Source of the DNA: Strigops habroptila
Lineage: Eukaryota > Chordata > Aves > Psittaciformes > Psittacidae
Assembly: GCF_004027225.2 (NCBI RefSeq)
Contig: NC_046358.1
Coordinates: 1,110,911-1,174,910 of the forward strand
DNA length: 64,000 bases
Reading direction: 5' to 3'
In this document: positions 1-10,488 of the stretch, piece by piece
Layout of the letters: every line of letters starts with the position of its first letter
How positions within the stretch are numbered: position 1 is the first letter of the stretch
Made by a program: the position numbers and the translations under genes
The notes under the pieces: model-generated
Databases searched by the model: none
What the model saw: the letters and a program-made list of their open reading frames with translations, nothing else
Told to the model about the DNA's origin: nothing

Positions 1-637
1 GCCATAGGGTGATCTCAGCCTGCTGCCTTCAAGCTCTGCACATGTTTGCTTGGAGCATTTGGGGCATGAATAAAGAACTGAATTTCAAGTCTAATGTAGT
101 CAAACAACAAAATCTACTGAGACTGCTTGGAAATAAGGTACAAGGAAGAGAGAAGAGCAGCTTCTCCACTACACAGTAATTTGAAATAGGAATAGATGAG
201 CAGGGAATAGAGAAGATTTTATATTGTATAAGATTTTAAAGTCAGGATTGGGTGCTCTCAGGTGTGCACTGCAGTCACACTGAGTGCAGGCTGGGGGCAC
301 TGGGGACAAGTCTGATGGTTGACCAAGAAGCTGAGTGATGAAAATGGGTTGCAGCTTCAGAACTGATTATCTGTGCTAGGAAAAGGTGGGAGCCAGGACT
401 TGAGTATCCACGGATTGCTCTTTGTTTAGATTAACCTGGGTCAGCAAGAAGTGGATTGTCCAGTGGTGGTTGGGCTTGTTCTGATGGTCACTGACAGAGC
501 CTGGCTCAGGCCAGTATTTCAGAGGGTGCTGAGCTGTAAGAACCAGAGCTGGTTTTGAACAGGAACATTCTAGACTTAGAGCTGTGGTTCTGTCAGCAGA
601 CATCAAAGAATCACATCAGCATTTGCTTTCCTTCAAG
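1..637 (+). other. TMEM80: TMEM80 intron, 3' part
   Basis: This is the non-coding sequence upstream of the last TMEM80 exon. I found no earlier TMEM80 exon here; the upstream exons must lie to the left of the window. It ends in a pyrimidine-rich acceptor, TTTGCTTTCCTTCAAG, at 622-637. No CR1 copy or other repeat was recognised. Confidence 0.6.
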
Positions 638-843
638 GTTCAAGGGGGAACCTGACAGAAGAAGAGGGTCCATTGGGGCTCAGCCTTGTGATGACAGTGG
701 GAAGTGTGTTTCTGGCTGTGTATTTCCTGGTGTGGCAAACCTACATACTGAAAGCAGACGTCATCCTCAACGCTGTCCTGCTCCTCTCCTACGGGATGGA
801 GTCAATTCTCAAGGTCTCGGCCATCGCTGCTTTTATCAGATAA
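638..843 (+). CDS. TMEM80: TMEM80, terminal coding exon (C-terminal 67 residues)
   Basis: This is the 3' coding exon of transmembrane protein 80, a small multi-pass protein of the TMEM17/TMEM216 family, whose members sit at the ciliary transition zone. The exon opens after the acceptor AG at 636-637. Two bases complete a split codon, then the frame reads SRGNLTEEEGPLGLSLVMTV and runs to TAA at 841-843. Two hydrophobic segments are visible, LSLVMTVGSVFLAVYFLVW and, after a short polar turn (QTYILKADV), ILNAVLLLSYG continuing to the end, which fits the last two membrane helices of the family. The protein ends IAAFIR-stop, as I recall the human C-terminus to be closely similar. The start codon and the first helices are outside the window. 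The neighbour downstream on the same strand is EPS8L2, as in human. The gene name rests on remembered similarity and synteny, not on a search. Confidence 0.85.
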
Positions 844-1775
844 ACCTACAGGTCTTCAACGTGTTATCAACACATTTCTAATATAAAAGATTGGGGTTAT
901 AGTTCATCTATTTAATACTTTCACATAAAAAAATCCTGTAAAACTTTCCTGTGTTTAAAGTACAGGTTTTTGAGGGGCAGACCTGAGTGACGGGTAACAC
1001 ATCCTGTCCAGCAGCTGGGTTACGTTCTCTGATCTGTCAGCTGATGGGCAAAGGCAAGAGGTGATTCAGCAAAACCTCTTAATGCCCTGGTATTCCTCAG
1101 GGATATCCACACTCACTATTCATTCCCAACACATAACAGCAGCCAGGGCATCATCTGAGCACTGTTGAGATGCTCAGATCACAGCACCTACACCCAGAGT
1201 GACACAGAAATGAATGAGGGCGACACAGCACGGGCTCATTTCTGCCGTACCCGCACCACGTTCGTGTTTGAGGGCACGGTTTCTCTGCTGCTCTCATTTG
1301 TGTTTTCAGACTCCAGTGGTAATTTCCCTGACTTTACTAGGGCAGAACCTGGTTTATCCCTGTGGGAAGGAGTTGAATTGAGTTTTGTGTGCAGCCAGAG
1401 AGCTGAGCTGCAGGGTTTGGGCAGCTGGAGAGACCAAAGGCCTCTGGAGCATGAGGGTATGTTAGTTTAACTAGGATGGCCTTAAGGTGAGCCTAAACAT
1501 TCACCACTCACTCACTTTTCTGTCCTACTTAAAAGTTCCAACAGGAGTATTTCTATTTGATGTTAAATGTGTTTATCCTATTAAATGACTACATTTAAGT
1601 CTTGTCTTTTAAATGCAGAGCTGTGTTGAAGCTCAGAGTTTTTATTGTATCAAACCCCTGTGTTAATGGGAAGTTTGGGGTGTTTGGGGGGGAGTTGTAC
1701 AAGCAGGTTTTATATTTGGAAGTTCTTGTATTTATTTGTTCAAATAAATAAAGTTTTGGATCTAAGAAGTGTTTG
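844..1775 (+). other. TMEM80: TMEM80 3' untranslated region
   Basis: This non-coding sequence lies between the TMEM80 stop codon and a polyadenylation signal at about 1743-1752. It is AT-richer than the following intergenic DNA, as is common for 3'UTRs. The 3' boundary is inferred from the signal plus roughly 20 bases. No repeat is recognised. Confidence 0.6.
1743..1752 (+). terminator. Overlapping AATAAA polyadenylation signals for TMEM80
   Basis: AATAAATAAA at 1743-1752 contains two overlapping canonical signals. The GT-rich stretch that follows (AGTGTTTGAAGTGC, about 1767-1780) fits a downstream element. It is the first perfect AATAAA after the TMEM80 stop, about 900 bases downstream. Confidence 0.65.
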
Positions 1776-2142
1776 AAGTGCAGAGCATCTTGCTCACATC
1801 CTAGGCTACAGCTACGCTACACAAAGGAGGCTCGGGTGAGCCTCAAGGTGTGCGCAAAACCCCTCAGATCCTGCCGCTGCTCCATGTAGGCCATTCTCCT
1901 GCTCTGGGGAAACGTGCCTGAGGTCTGCCCTTGTTTGCAGTACCCAAGGGCTGAAAATCCAGCAGTGCAGGCCCTGTACAGCCCCAGCCATGCTGCAGGC
2001 TTCTGGTGGTGGTGGTAGAAGGGAGTAAAAGATGCAGAAGCTCCTCTGGAAGGACCCAGTCTCATCACTCATAGCCACAGGGGCCCTTCCAAGGCCGGGT
2101 AACCCCAGATCCATCCACATTACACCAGCTCTGACCACATTA

Positions 2143-2555
2143 TCACAGAGTCCCAGACTGGTTTGGGTTGGAAGGCACCTTAAAGCTCCTCCAGTCCCAA
2201 CCCCCTGCCACGGGCAGGGACACCTTCCACTAGAGCAGGTTGCTCCAAGCCCCTGTGTCCAACCTGGCCTTGAACACTGCCAGGGATGGGGCAGCCACAG
2301 CTTCTCTGGGCACCCTGTGCCAGCGCCTCAGCACCCTCACAGGGAAGAGCTTCTGCCTCAGAGCTCATCTCAATCTCCCCTCTGGCAGGTTAAAGCCATT
2401 CCCCTTGGCCTGTCCCTCCATCTCTTGTCCAAAGCCCCTCTCCAGGTTTCCTGGAGCCCCTTTAGGCACTGGAGATGCTCTAAGGCCTCTTCTTAAGGAG
2501 CCTTCTCTTCTGCAGGCTGCCCCACCCCAGCTCTCTCAGCCTGTCCCCATAGGAG
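2143..2555 (-). mobile_element. CR1 LINE fragment, with flanking duplication
   Basis: This is a minus-strand CR1. The 3' end faces left (complement of a CCAGTCTGGGACTCTGTGA tail) and the body runs right to a 5' truncation near 2543. The host sequence ACATTACACCAGCTCTG occurs at 2117-2133 and again at 2556-2572, which looks like a target-site duplication. About 12 bases before the right copy are not clearly CR1. Confidence 0.9.
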
Positions 2556-3299
2556 ACATTACACCAGCTCTGTCCATGTTACATGACCTAGCCCTCAAAA
2601 TCAAAACACACACATAAACACAAATCCCCCATGGCCGGATCCTGCTCAGTCAATGGCCCAACCAACCCAGAGGAGCACGACTGCACCCACAAAGATAACA
2701 GCAAAGCAGCAGAACTGGGTGCTAAGGAGCAGTATGGAAGTTGAATGTTCAAGTGCTTCTGCATGACTCAAACACCCACCCCTTTGTCCTTCCAGGTTTG
2801 CTTGGCATGATGGAATGTACCCATCACACTTGTTCCGAGGTGTGCCAGACACACCGAGCTGTGTGTACCCCGCTATGACAAACCCAAACCAAGCCACCCC
2901 CTCTCTGTGCGCAGACAAACAGAAGCACAAACTTCTGGTATTTACACCTGCCCTACTCAAAGCTCTGGCAATAGAACATCTGACAGGCTTAAAGGAAATA
3001 CTGCAAAGAGGAAATTAGCTTTACCTGGATGCAGGTGGTGCAGCAGATGGGGTCACACGTATTAACCTCAAGTTGGAGCTTCTGTGCTTTATCTTCCTTC
3101 CTCCACATGGTGCTTACTACAACAAAATCAATACAAAACATCAGCACAACTGGAGGTAGCAGAGGCCAAGGGTGTAGATTCAGGAGATAGTAGTAAAGCC
3201 AGTGGGAGGTGTTCCTACCATAGGTGTTTGACCCCACCATAGATCATCACCCTCTCAGCTGTGGCCCTACATCCATTCGGGGTGCTGTGCCATAAAACT

Positions 3300-3548
3300 A
3301 GATCCCCCTCTGCTGTGCTCTGGGGAGACCCCCCCTGCAGTCCTGATCCAGCTCTGGGGCAACAGCACAAGAGGGACGTGGAGCTGTTGGAGCAAGGCCA
3401 GAGGAGGACACAGAGATGCTGCGAGGGCTGGAGCAGCTCTGCTCTGGAGTTTAGTGGAAGGTGTCCCTGCCTGTGGCAGGGGTTTGGAACTGGATGAGCT
3501 TTAAGGTCCCTTCCAACCCAAACCGGTCTGGGATTCTATGGTTCTCTA
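3300..3548 (+). mobile_element. CR1 LINE fragment with internal deletion
   Basis: Plus-strand CR1. One frame still resembles the CR1 ORF2 tail (GQQHKRDVELLEQGQRR). The sequence jumps from the GAGCAGCTCTGCTCTGGAG module to TAGTGGAAGG, so a few hundred bases are missing internally. It ends with GGGATTCTATGGTTCT, a typical CR1 3' tail. Confidence 0.85.
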
Positions 3549-5518
3549 TAGAGATACAGAGATATAGATGATATAAAACATGGTGAACCCTTTGCTCCCT
3601 AACCATCACCTAGACGAAAACCAAGCAGCAGCACAGAGTGACAATATGCTGACAGTCAGCAGTGGAGTAAACAGACATAAATGATAATAAACACCCATTT
3701 TTGCCAGTGCCTGCTGGGGGGCCCTGGCACCAACCTGGATTCACACCCTCAACAGGGCAGTTTTTATATGGAATTTTATCCTGAATTGTCCATAAACTTT
3801 GTTCTGATTAGATAAGCAGGTACTGGGGTACTTCTGCTGCTGACAGCCCTTCACTCCATGATGAATGTGGGCTGAAGAGGCTCCAGACAGCTCCTTCATC
3901 TCAAGTATTTCCAGGCTTTGACTAGGAATTACCACTTGTACTGGTGACCCTGACTTCAAGACAGCTTCTCTCCATGCTGAGCTGGTAGAAAACCCCAAGT
4001 GAATCAGGCCCTGGCCTCAGAGGGTTTCTCTAACCTTTCCAAATCATTCCCACTGTTCGGATAAGGCACAGCACAGCAAAGCCATTGATGACATTTGCCA
4101 GACAGAAGCTTGCAGGAGCTTTTAATGAGGAGGCCCAACCCTCCTGGAACAGGATGAGCCAGTTGGATGAAAAGTGCATTAAAAATTGAGAGGAACACCT
4201 ATTTTGAGGAGCTGGGTTTGGGTGGTGGTTGCTCTGCCAGGAAGAAGTCTTTGTTCTCGAGCCATCACAGGGGTGTCTGCCGCCAACCTCATTTAAAAGG
4301 CTGATCCCGAGAGGCAAGTTTAGCCTCCTGGGATTTCCATCCTGGAGATACTCTGAGAGATAGGGATTTACTGGTCCATGGCTGTTCCGTGTTCCTCAGC
4401 AGGCAGAAACCATGTACAGCCCAAAGCCCAGAAAGAGCAGAGCTGAGGACACGGTGCTCATCTGGTGGCAAATAGGGAGTGAAGCCAGCGGAGCAGGAAC
4501 ATCGGAACCACCCCGGAACAGCAGGGTAATTCCCCACTTAGACCAGTATCAGCTGTTACAGGGAGGATGTAATAAGCTCCACTGTGGTTTTCTTCCCTGC
4601 CCAGGGGAAAAGCTGCCTCCTCCACTCAGCAGTTAGAGGTTTCCTGTGAGTGCAGCACCTCACAGTAGCCCACTTCATCGTGAATGTGGAGCTGAGGCTG
4701 GCAGAGAGCAGGCACAGTGCCTGGAACATCAAATGGCTTCTCCAACAGAATCCTGCCACCTCCCTGTTTGCATCCCAGGAAAGTCAGCCCAGCCCAGTGG
4801 TCTCACTGTGTTATCCCAGTGGTAGATGACATATTTCAGGGGGTAGGGATCTGCTGCACAAAGGCTTTCCACTTGCAGGGTTTGCCAGGCTCTGGTTCAG
4901 TTGATGTTCCCACTGCATTTCCCTTCTGTTGAACCAATATCCTTTCTCCTGCCTGGAATTGTAGTTGGCAACCGCTAAGAACTGCTTCTCCTATTTCACA
5001 GTGCATCCTGTACCAAGATCCCCCGGGATCTCACCGACCTCACAGTGAGGAGGATGATGGGTGCTGGGTGGGTGCATCACACCGAGTATCGGTTCACGTT
5101 CCACACGGCAGAGGAAGTCGCTCTCCTGTCAGAACTGAGCTGTCATGCAGGGAAGTGGCTCTCCCGCTGCCCATCCGGCTCACCCAGCAGCATTCCTCCT
5201 GCAGTAACTCACCCGGGGTGTTCCCCCACTCCTCTGGACCCGGGCCAGGCAGTGAGCTGAGCATGAGCCCCCATAGCAAGGCAGGCACTGACGGAAACCA
5301 TGGCACAGGGAACCCCACAAGCACCGAGCTCAGGAAGCCTCCAGACCTGTGTCCTGTGGTGGAAGTGTCTTATTTCCTTCTCTCGCGCCAGAGTTGCAGC
5401 TCTTTCTTCGCCAAGGCCAGTGACAAGGGGTGTCTCTACATACTGTGTGTTCAACATCCCAGTGGGGATGGGGGGAGGCCTGTGATGCACCTGCACTTTA
5501 ATAGAATGGTCTCAAAAG

Positions 5519-5671
5519 CCCCACATCCCTGGAAGTGTTCAAGGCCAGGTTGGACACAGGGGCTTGGAGCAACCTGCTCTAATGGAAGGTGTCCCTGCCC
5601 ATGGCAGGGGGTTGGAACTGGATGAGCTTTAAGGTCCCTTTCAACACAAACCAGTCTCGGGTTCTATGACT
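5519..5671 (+). mobile_element. CR1 LINE 3' fragment
   Basis: Short plus-strand CR1 end, from CCCACATCCCTGGAAGTGTT through the TGGACACAGGGGCTTGGAGC module to a GGGTTCTATGACTCTA tail. Confidence 0.88.
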
Positions 5672-6349
5672 CTACTCCTGCAAGAAGCAGTTCTTGCTTT
5701 CATTGTGTCCCACCTGAAGCCCTTTACTCCCCTCCTGCACCACAGCAATTGCTTCACCTTGGTTCCTCCCCAAGGTGGGTTTAGCACTCACTCCCCTCTC
5801 CCTCTGTAACCCAGCACAGCTCTGCCAAAGCCATGTTTTACCTTTGCCCACTGCCAGGGGCTGAAACATGCGGCACAGCCAGACCCCCCTACCTCCTGCC
5901 AGCTCCTGTTAGAGCTGGGGCAAGACCAGGGGCTTTATGGCCATGTAACCCTAAGGAGCACAGTAGCACAGTGTGGGGTACCACAAAGGGGGCTCTGCTC
6001 CTCAGCCCAAGCGCTTTGGGAACCTGAAGAGGATATTTTGCCCTCCCTTCATCCCATGGCACCTTTCCCTGCTGTGGACAGCAGGCAGGAGCAAAGCTGG
6101 AGGAAAACAAGCCATGAGTCAGCTTGGAGCTGCTGAGGAGAGCACCGGGCTGCACAAAAGGTGCCTTGTTCCCCCCACAAGGCAGTCTGGCAGCACATCC
6201 CCTCCCTCACCGGCGATGGAAACCCAAGCTCCGCGCTCTCCTTTGCCACCCCTCACTGCCTCCAACCTCCCCGTTGTACACAATGTTCTCGGGTGGGAGA
6301 AACCTGAAGTTCAACACGTCCCTCCCGAGCTTTCAGTGCCTTTGGATGG

Positions 6350-6740
6350 GGAGTGGGCAAAGGTGCGCTGCCGCCGGCGCCCTGCGGGGCCGCAGCCGCC
6401 TCGCCGGGGCGGCCGGCTCCTGGTTATACAGTAACCTGTTGCTCCGGGTGCCAGCTCCACCTCTCGCCGCCTGCACATCCCTCCCCGCCTCTGCTCTGCC
6501 AAGAAACCTCTGTCACCTGCTCTCAGACAGCCGGGGCGAGCGGCACCGGCACCAAAGGGCAGAGGGGAGGCGGCAGCGCGGGGACCCCCAGGCTGGGGCA
6601 CCGGGTGGGCTCTGCCTTGCTCTCTGCTCCAGCGCTGGCACTGGGCTCGCAGGCAAAGCCCCGGGCAGGGAGGCAGAGGGAGTTTGGCTGCCGGAGAATG
6701 GCAGCAGGATTGAAGTAGGAAGACGCGGATAACTGTGGGA
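6350..6740 (+). promoter_or_regulatory. EPS8L2: CpG-island promoter, probably EPS8L2
   Basis: CpG density rises abruptly: about 11 CpGs fall in 6361-6420, with more through 6740, against a CpG-poor background elsewhere. A GGGGCGG GC box lies at 6406-6412. No clear TATA box is visible, which fits a dispersed CpG-type promoter. It lies upstream of a GTAAGT donor at 6797 and is on the same strand as the only downstream gene. Assignment to EPS8L2 is inferred; it could also drive a separate transcript. Confidence 0.65.
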
Positions 6741-6796
6741 GAGGACACACGGGAGCAGAGGGAAGTGCGGGAGACACGAGCGGCTTCTCAGCACCG
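6480..6796 (+). other. EPS8L2: Putative non-coding first exon of EPS8L2
   Basis: The proposed exon starts within the CpG island (5' end not determined) and ends with CAGCACCG followed by a near-consensus donor GTAAGT at 6797. The first EPS8L2 coding exon has its acceptor at 28415-28416 and its ATG 21 bases inside, so at least one upstream 5'UTR exon is needed and this is the best candidate. A very short upstream reading frame (ATG 6698 to TAG 6718, six codons) would be in this leader. Transcript data would decide it. Confidence 0.45.
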
Positions 6797-9700
6797 GTAA
6801 GTCCCTCCTTGCACACCCTAAAACTTCACATCCACCTTCCCAACATTTTTCTGCTTCCAAAGCCTGATTGATCCAGCTGTGGAGGGAGCGTGGCTGGAGG
6901 GGCTCCGCCTGGAATATGTCACTGGGGGGGGTTATGTCTTCGAAAGGTGGAAAAACGCCGTTTTCCAGCGTTGTTTTCTGGGGTTGTTCCCGTTCCTGCA
7001 TTTCCCACCGGGACGGGTCCAGTAGGTGGCACTTTTTTGGCAGCAAAATGTCCGTCTGGCACCGAACAGGGTTTTTTGCTCTAATGAAGTCTTGAGACTT
7101 TTGAGTTGCTGTTTGTTTGCAAACCTCGGGGTTTCCTCCTTTCGGGATGTGCGTGGAGGGATTTTTGCCATTCCCAGTGGGCACAGCAGGAGCTGCTGCT
7201 CCGGGTGGCTGAGCTCTCCCTGCCCATGACAAGATCCATCACCCCATTCCAAAACAGAGCTTGGATCTGCCCTGTTCCCTCAGCTCTGCCCCTCCATGAG
7301 CTGTTGGATGCGTTAAGGGGCTGGAGCGCAGCTCTCCTGTCCCCTTTCCCTTATTTGCCTGGAAAATGCCAGAGCAAACTCCACCAGGACAAGGCTCAGG
7401 GACGAGTCATTTGCCTGACGTTATATTTAGAGGCTGGGAATAATTGTAAGACAACACAGTAGTAAAATCCAGTGATTGCTCTGTTGTAATTAGGGCAACA
7501 GGGAGTAACGCTTGAATTGCTGGGCTGCTCCCAAATGCTGCACAGAGCGAGGGCTGTAACAGGGATCAGATCCATTGGTGGCTGCTGGAGCAGACCCACT
7601 TTCACCACAGGAGCACATTCCTGGCTCCATTTAGTGGAGTGATCGAGTTTTCAGGTGATCAGGGGCAAAAATGAGTTCTTCATGCCCAGAAAGGGCAGGC
7701 AAGGACCTGAATCAAGGAATCCTAACACAGGACTGCGAAGAGGCACTTGGGATCCACTGTGGGAATATCTGTGAGTGGAAAGGTTATTGCTTCACCCTGT
7801 TAAAAAGGCTTAAACTGGTGTTTGGGGTGGCACCAACAGCTCCATCCTCGCTGTGGTCAGGCCTGGGTCGTACCTGCTGCTGGTTCCAGCACTGAAGCCA
7901 GGCTGGTTGAGGAGCTGGTGCTCGTTGTGGTCCCAGCCCTCCAGCACACGCAGATGATGGGCGCAGGATCCGCTCTGCTGCACTCTGCAGGGCAGGGTGG
8001 GTTTGTCATATACTGATAGAGCTTAGAGGGACTGCGGCTGCTTTGGGGCACCTGAGAACAAGCTGAGCACTGGCATCATTGAGCTGGATGTTGGTGAAGT
8101 CCCTGGTGGCTGGTCCCCGTTTGCTTGGTGTGATGAAACAGTTTTACAAGACAAGCTTTTAGTCCTTTGGTTTCTGCCCCTCTGCCGGTCCCCACCAAGA
8201 TCGAGGTGGGCAAAAACCCCAAGCAAGGCAGCCTGGTCACTGTACAACAGGAGGAGGAAATGTCCTGTGCGCACAGGCTCTGTGCCACAGAGCAGACAGA
8301 CTCTGTCCTTCAGTGCCCACCTTTGTTGACTGCAGCTAAGTCCCCATCAGCCGGAGTGACAAAACCCAGCCCCAAAGCTGGTGAAATGGGTCCAGTTCTT
8401 GCTTCTGGGGCTCCATCTGCCCGACTCCCGTGGGTGCAGCACTCGACCTGCACGGACCAGCTTGGGCAGCAGCTTGCTTGCAGGTGGATCAGGAAGAAGA
8501 CACTGTCTGCAGTAACATGAACAGTAGACACCATTTTGTTGGGCTGTCCCATTGTGGCTTCAGCAAGGGCATGAAGCCAGGGAGAGGTTGTGCAGGATGA
8601 ACCCAGGCTCTGCTCTGGCGGAGACCCTGTTTGGAGGACCAAATCTTCCAGAGGTTTGCTAGGATCTGACCCTCGATGGCATGGTTTGAATGTGCTGGAA
8701 AACTGAGTGCTTTTCAGAGGGTTATGGATAACTCAGGCTGGAAGTGAAAGAGATTCAGAAGAGATGCTGATGTGCTGAAGGTCTCAGGAGGTTTCAGTCC
8801 TTTTGGTAGACAAAGAAAGGAGTGAAACAGGGTGAATATATGCGTCGGCTTGTGTGGGCTTGAGAAACATCCATATAAAATAAGTCCGGGTGCAAAGCCG
8901 GAATGCGTGGGGAGCTTCGGAGTATTATTCCCAGAGGGCTGGATCCTGGCCGGGTGTTGCTTTGGAGCTGTGTCTCTGTCGTGTTCTCTGCTTGGTGTCT
9001 CTCTTCCATGCCGTGGTCTCCCTGGAAGTGCCAGGTCAGGGCAGTTTGTGGGTTTGGTGGTGTTCTCCTTGGCCTCATGTCTGCCTTACATCACAGCACT
9101 CAGCAATACTGCCCTTAACCAAAAGGCAGATGTTGGTGCACCACCTTCAGCCTGAGTTTGATGTGATGGGCAATAAAATGATCACCATCCAAAAACACTC
9201 CAGCCTTATGAGCCTTCCCTAGTGTCCTCCAAGCAGAAGTGCCAGGGAAAAGTCTACAGACTTCCCAGAGTGGCAGAGATGGTTTCCCGCACTGCAATAA
9301 AGCTTTATCAGCAGTAGGGTATGTGCCCGGAACAGCAGCACTGGGCAGATCTAGGTGTACACGACTGTCAGCACAGCCTCCTGGCCCTCCCTGCTTTGGC
9401 CAAGGTTCAGCAGGTACCCAGAACACTCACCTGCCTGCCCAGGAGGTGTCTGAGCCTCCCACTCGAAGGGAGGGCACTGCTGGTGCCTTCAGAATCTCTC
9501 CCTGCTCGTCCCACTGTGTTATGGGACAGCCCTTGCGCCATCAGGAATGGTGCCCGAGTGATGCAGGAGATGACATCCAAGGAGGCCCAAGACCACGGTT
9601 TGGCTCCTGGATCTCCACCTGCCCACCAGACCACAGCTTCTCGTGTCAGGGTTACAGCAGAGAGGAGCATTAAGGGTTTTAATGTAGCAGAGAGGCTGTG

Positions 9701-10321
9701 AAGAGCAGCTCTATCTGCTCACGGCGGGTTTGAAATGGAAAGCTCAGGAAGAAAGGATGCTCTCACGCAGCCCTAAAATATTTAACTCCTTTGGGTCAAA
9801 TCACTGTCAAGAGGGAATGGAAGGGGATCCCAGAGGGAGCTGACCCCATGCATTGGTATCGTGCTGCTCCTGTATGAGCAAGGGGAGAGGTTGTCCTTCC
9901 CCAATGCAGCCAGAGGCTTCCTTCCTCCTGCACTGGGGATGGTGCCACTGGCAAACCCGACACACACGATGCCAGGGGGGTAACCAAAAAAGCCCTGGTG
10001 CTTTTACTTCCTGATAATCCAGATAAATCAGGAGGAATTGCAAGTAAGGAGAGAGGGAAGGGTGTGGAGCCGAGTGCTGGACCGGTTTGGAGCTCTTCCC
10101 CATTCACCTGCACTGCAGTTCCCCCAGAGAGCTCAGCCCTTATTCCCATTCCCCAAATGCTCCCAAGGGCATTACTGCAGCATGCTCACTGCCACTGAGG
10201 GAGAAGCCCAGAAGCTTCCCAGCCCATGGGAAGAGGAAGCCTGGAGATGGCTGTTCCTGCAGACACAGTTGAATCAGGGGGACCTACAGAGGAGAGTCAT
10301 AAATCAACCCCACTCACAAGC

Positions 10322-10488
10322 ATAGAATCCCAGAGTGGTTTGGGTTGAAGGTACCTTAAAGCTCCTCCAGTTCCAACCCCCTGCCATGGGCAGGGACACC
10401 TTCCACTAGAGCAGGTTGCTCCAAGCCCCTGTGTCCAACCTGGCCTTGAACACTGCTAGGGATGGGGCAGCCACAGCTTCCCTGGGCA
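10322..10488 (-). mobile_element. CR1 LINE 3' fragment
   Basis: Minus-strand CR1 starting at the tail complement ATAGAATCCCAGAGTGGTTT and truncated after the CAGCCACAGCTTCCCTGGGC module. Confidence 0.88.

Larger units (their letters stand above)
1776..6340. other. Intergenic region between TMEM80 and EPS8L2
   Basis: Apart from three CR1 fragments (about 2143-2555, 3300-3548 and 5519-5671) I see no gene in this stretch. Open frames at 2.0-2.6 kb and 5.1-5.6 kb overlap CR1 or are low-complexity and have no recognisable family. A TGAGTCAGC motif (AP-1 type) at 6115-6123, just upstream of the CpG island, is the only short site that stood out. Confidence 0.6.

Noticed and set aside
2240..2617. 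Recurrent frame beginning [18 protein letters not shown] that appears in more than a dozen places on both strands
   Set aside because: It is the antisense reading of the CR1 3' region. Its recurrence reflects CR1 copy number and similarity, not a gene family.
5068..5625. 185-codon plus-strand open frame
   Set aside because: The last third is CR1; the rest is proline/serine-rich low-complexity sequence with no family resemblance or splice support.
6124..7232. Long open frames on both strands across the CpG island (202 and 239 codons)
   Set aside because: GC-rich, stop-poor composition opens several frames at once; a GTAAGT donor at 6797 and CpG density explain the region as a promoter and leader.
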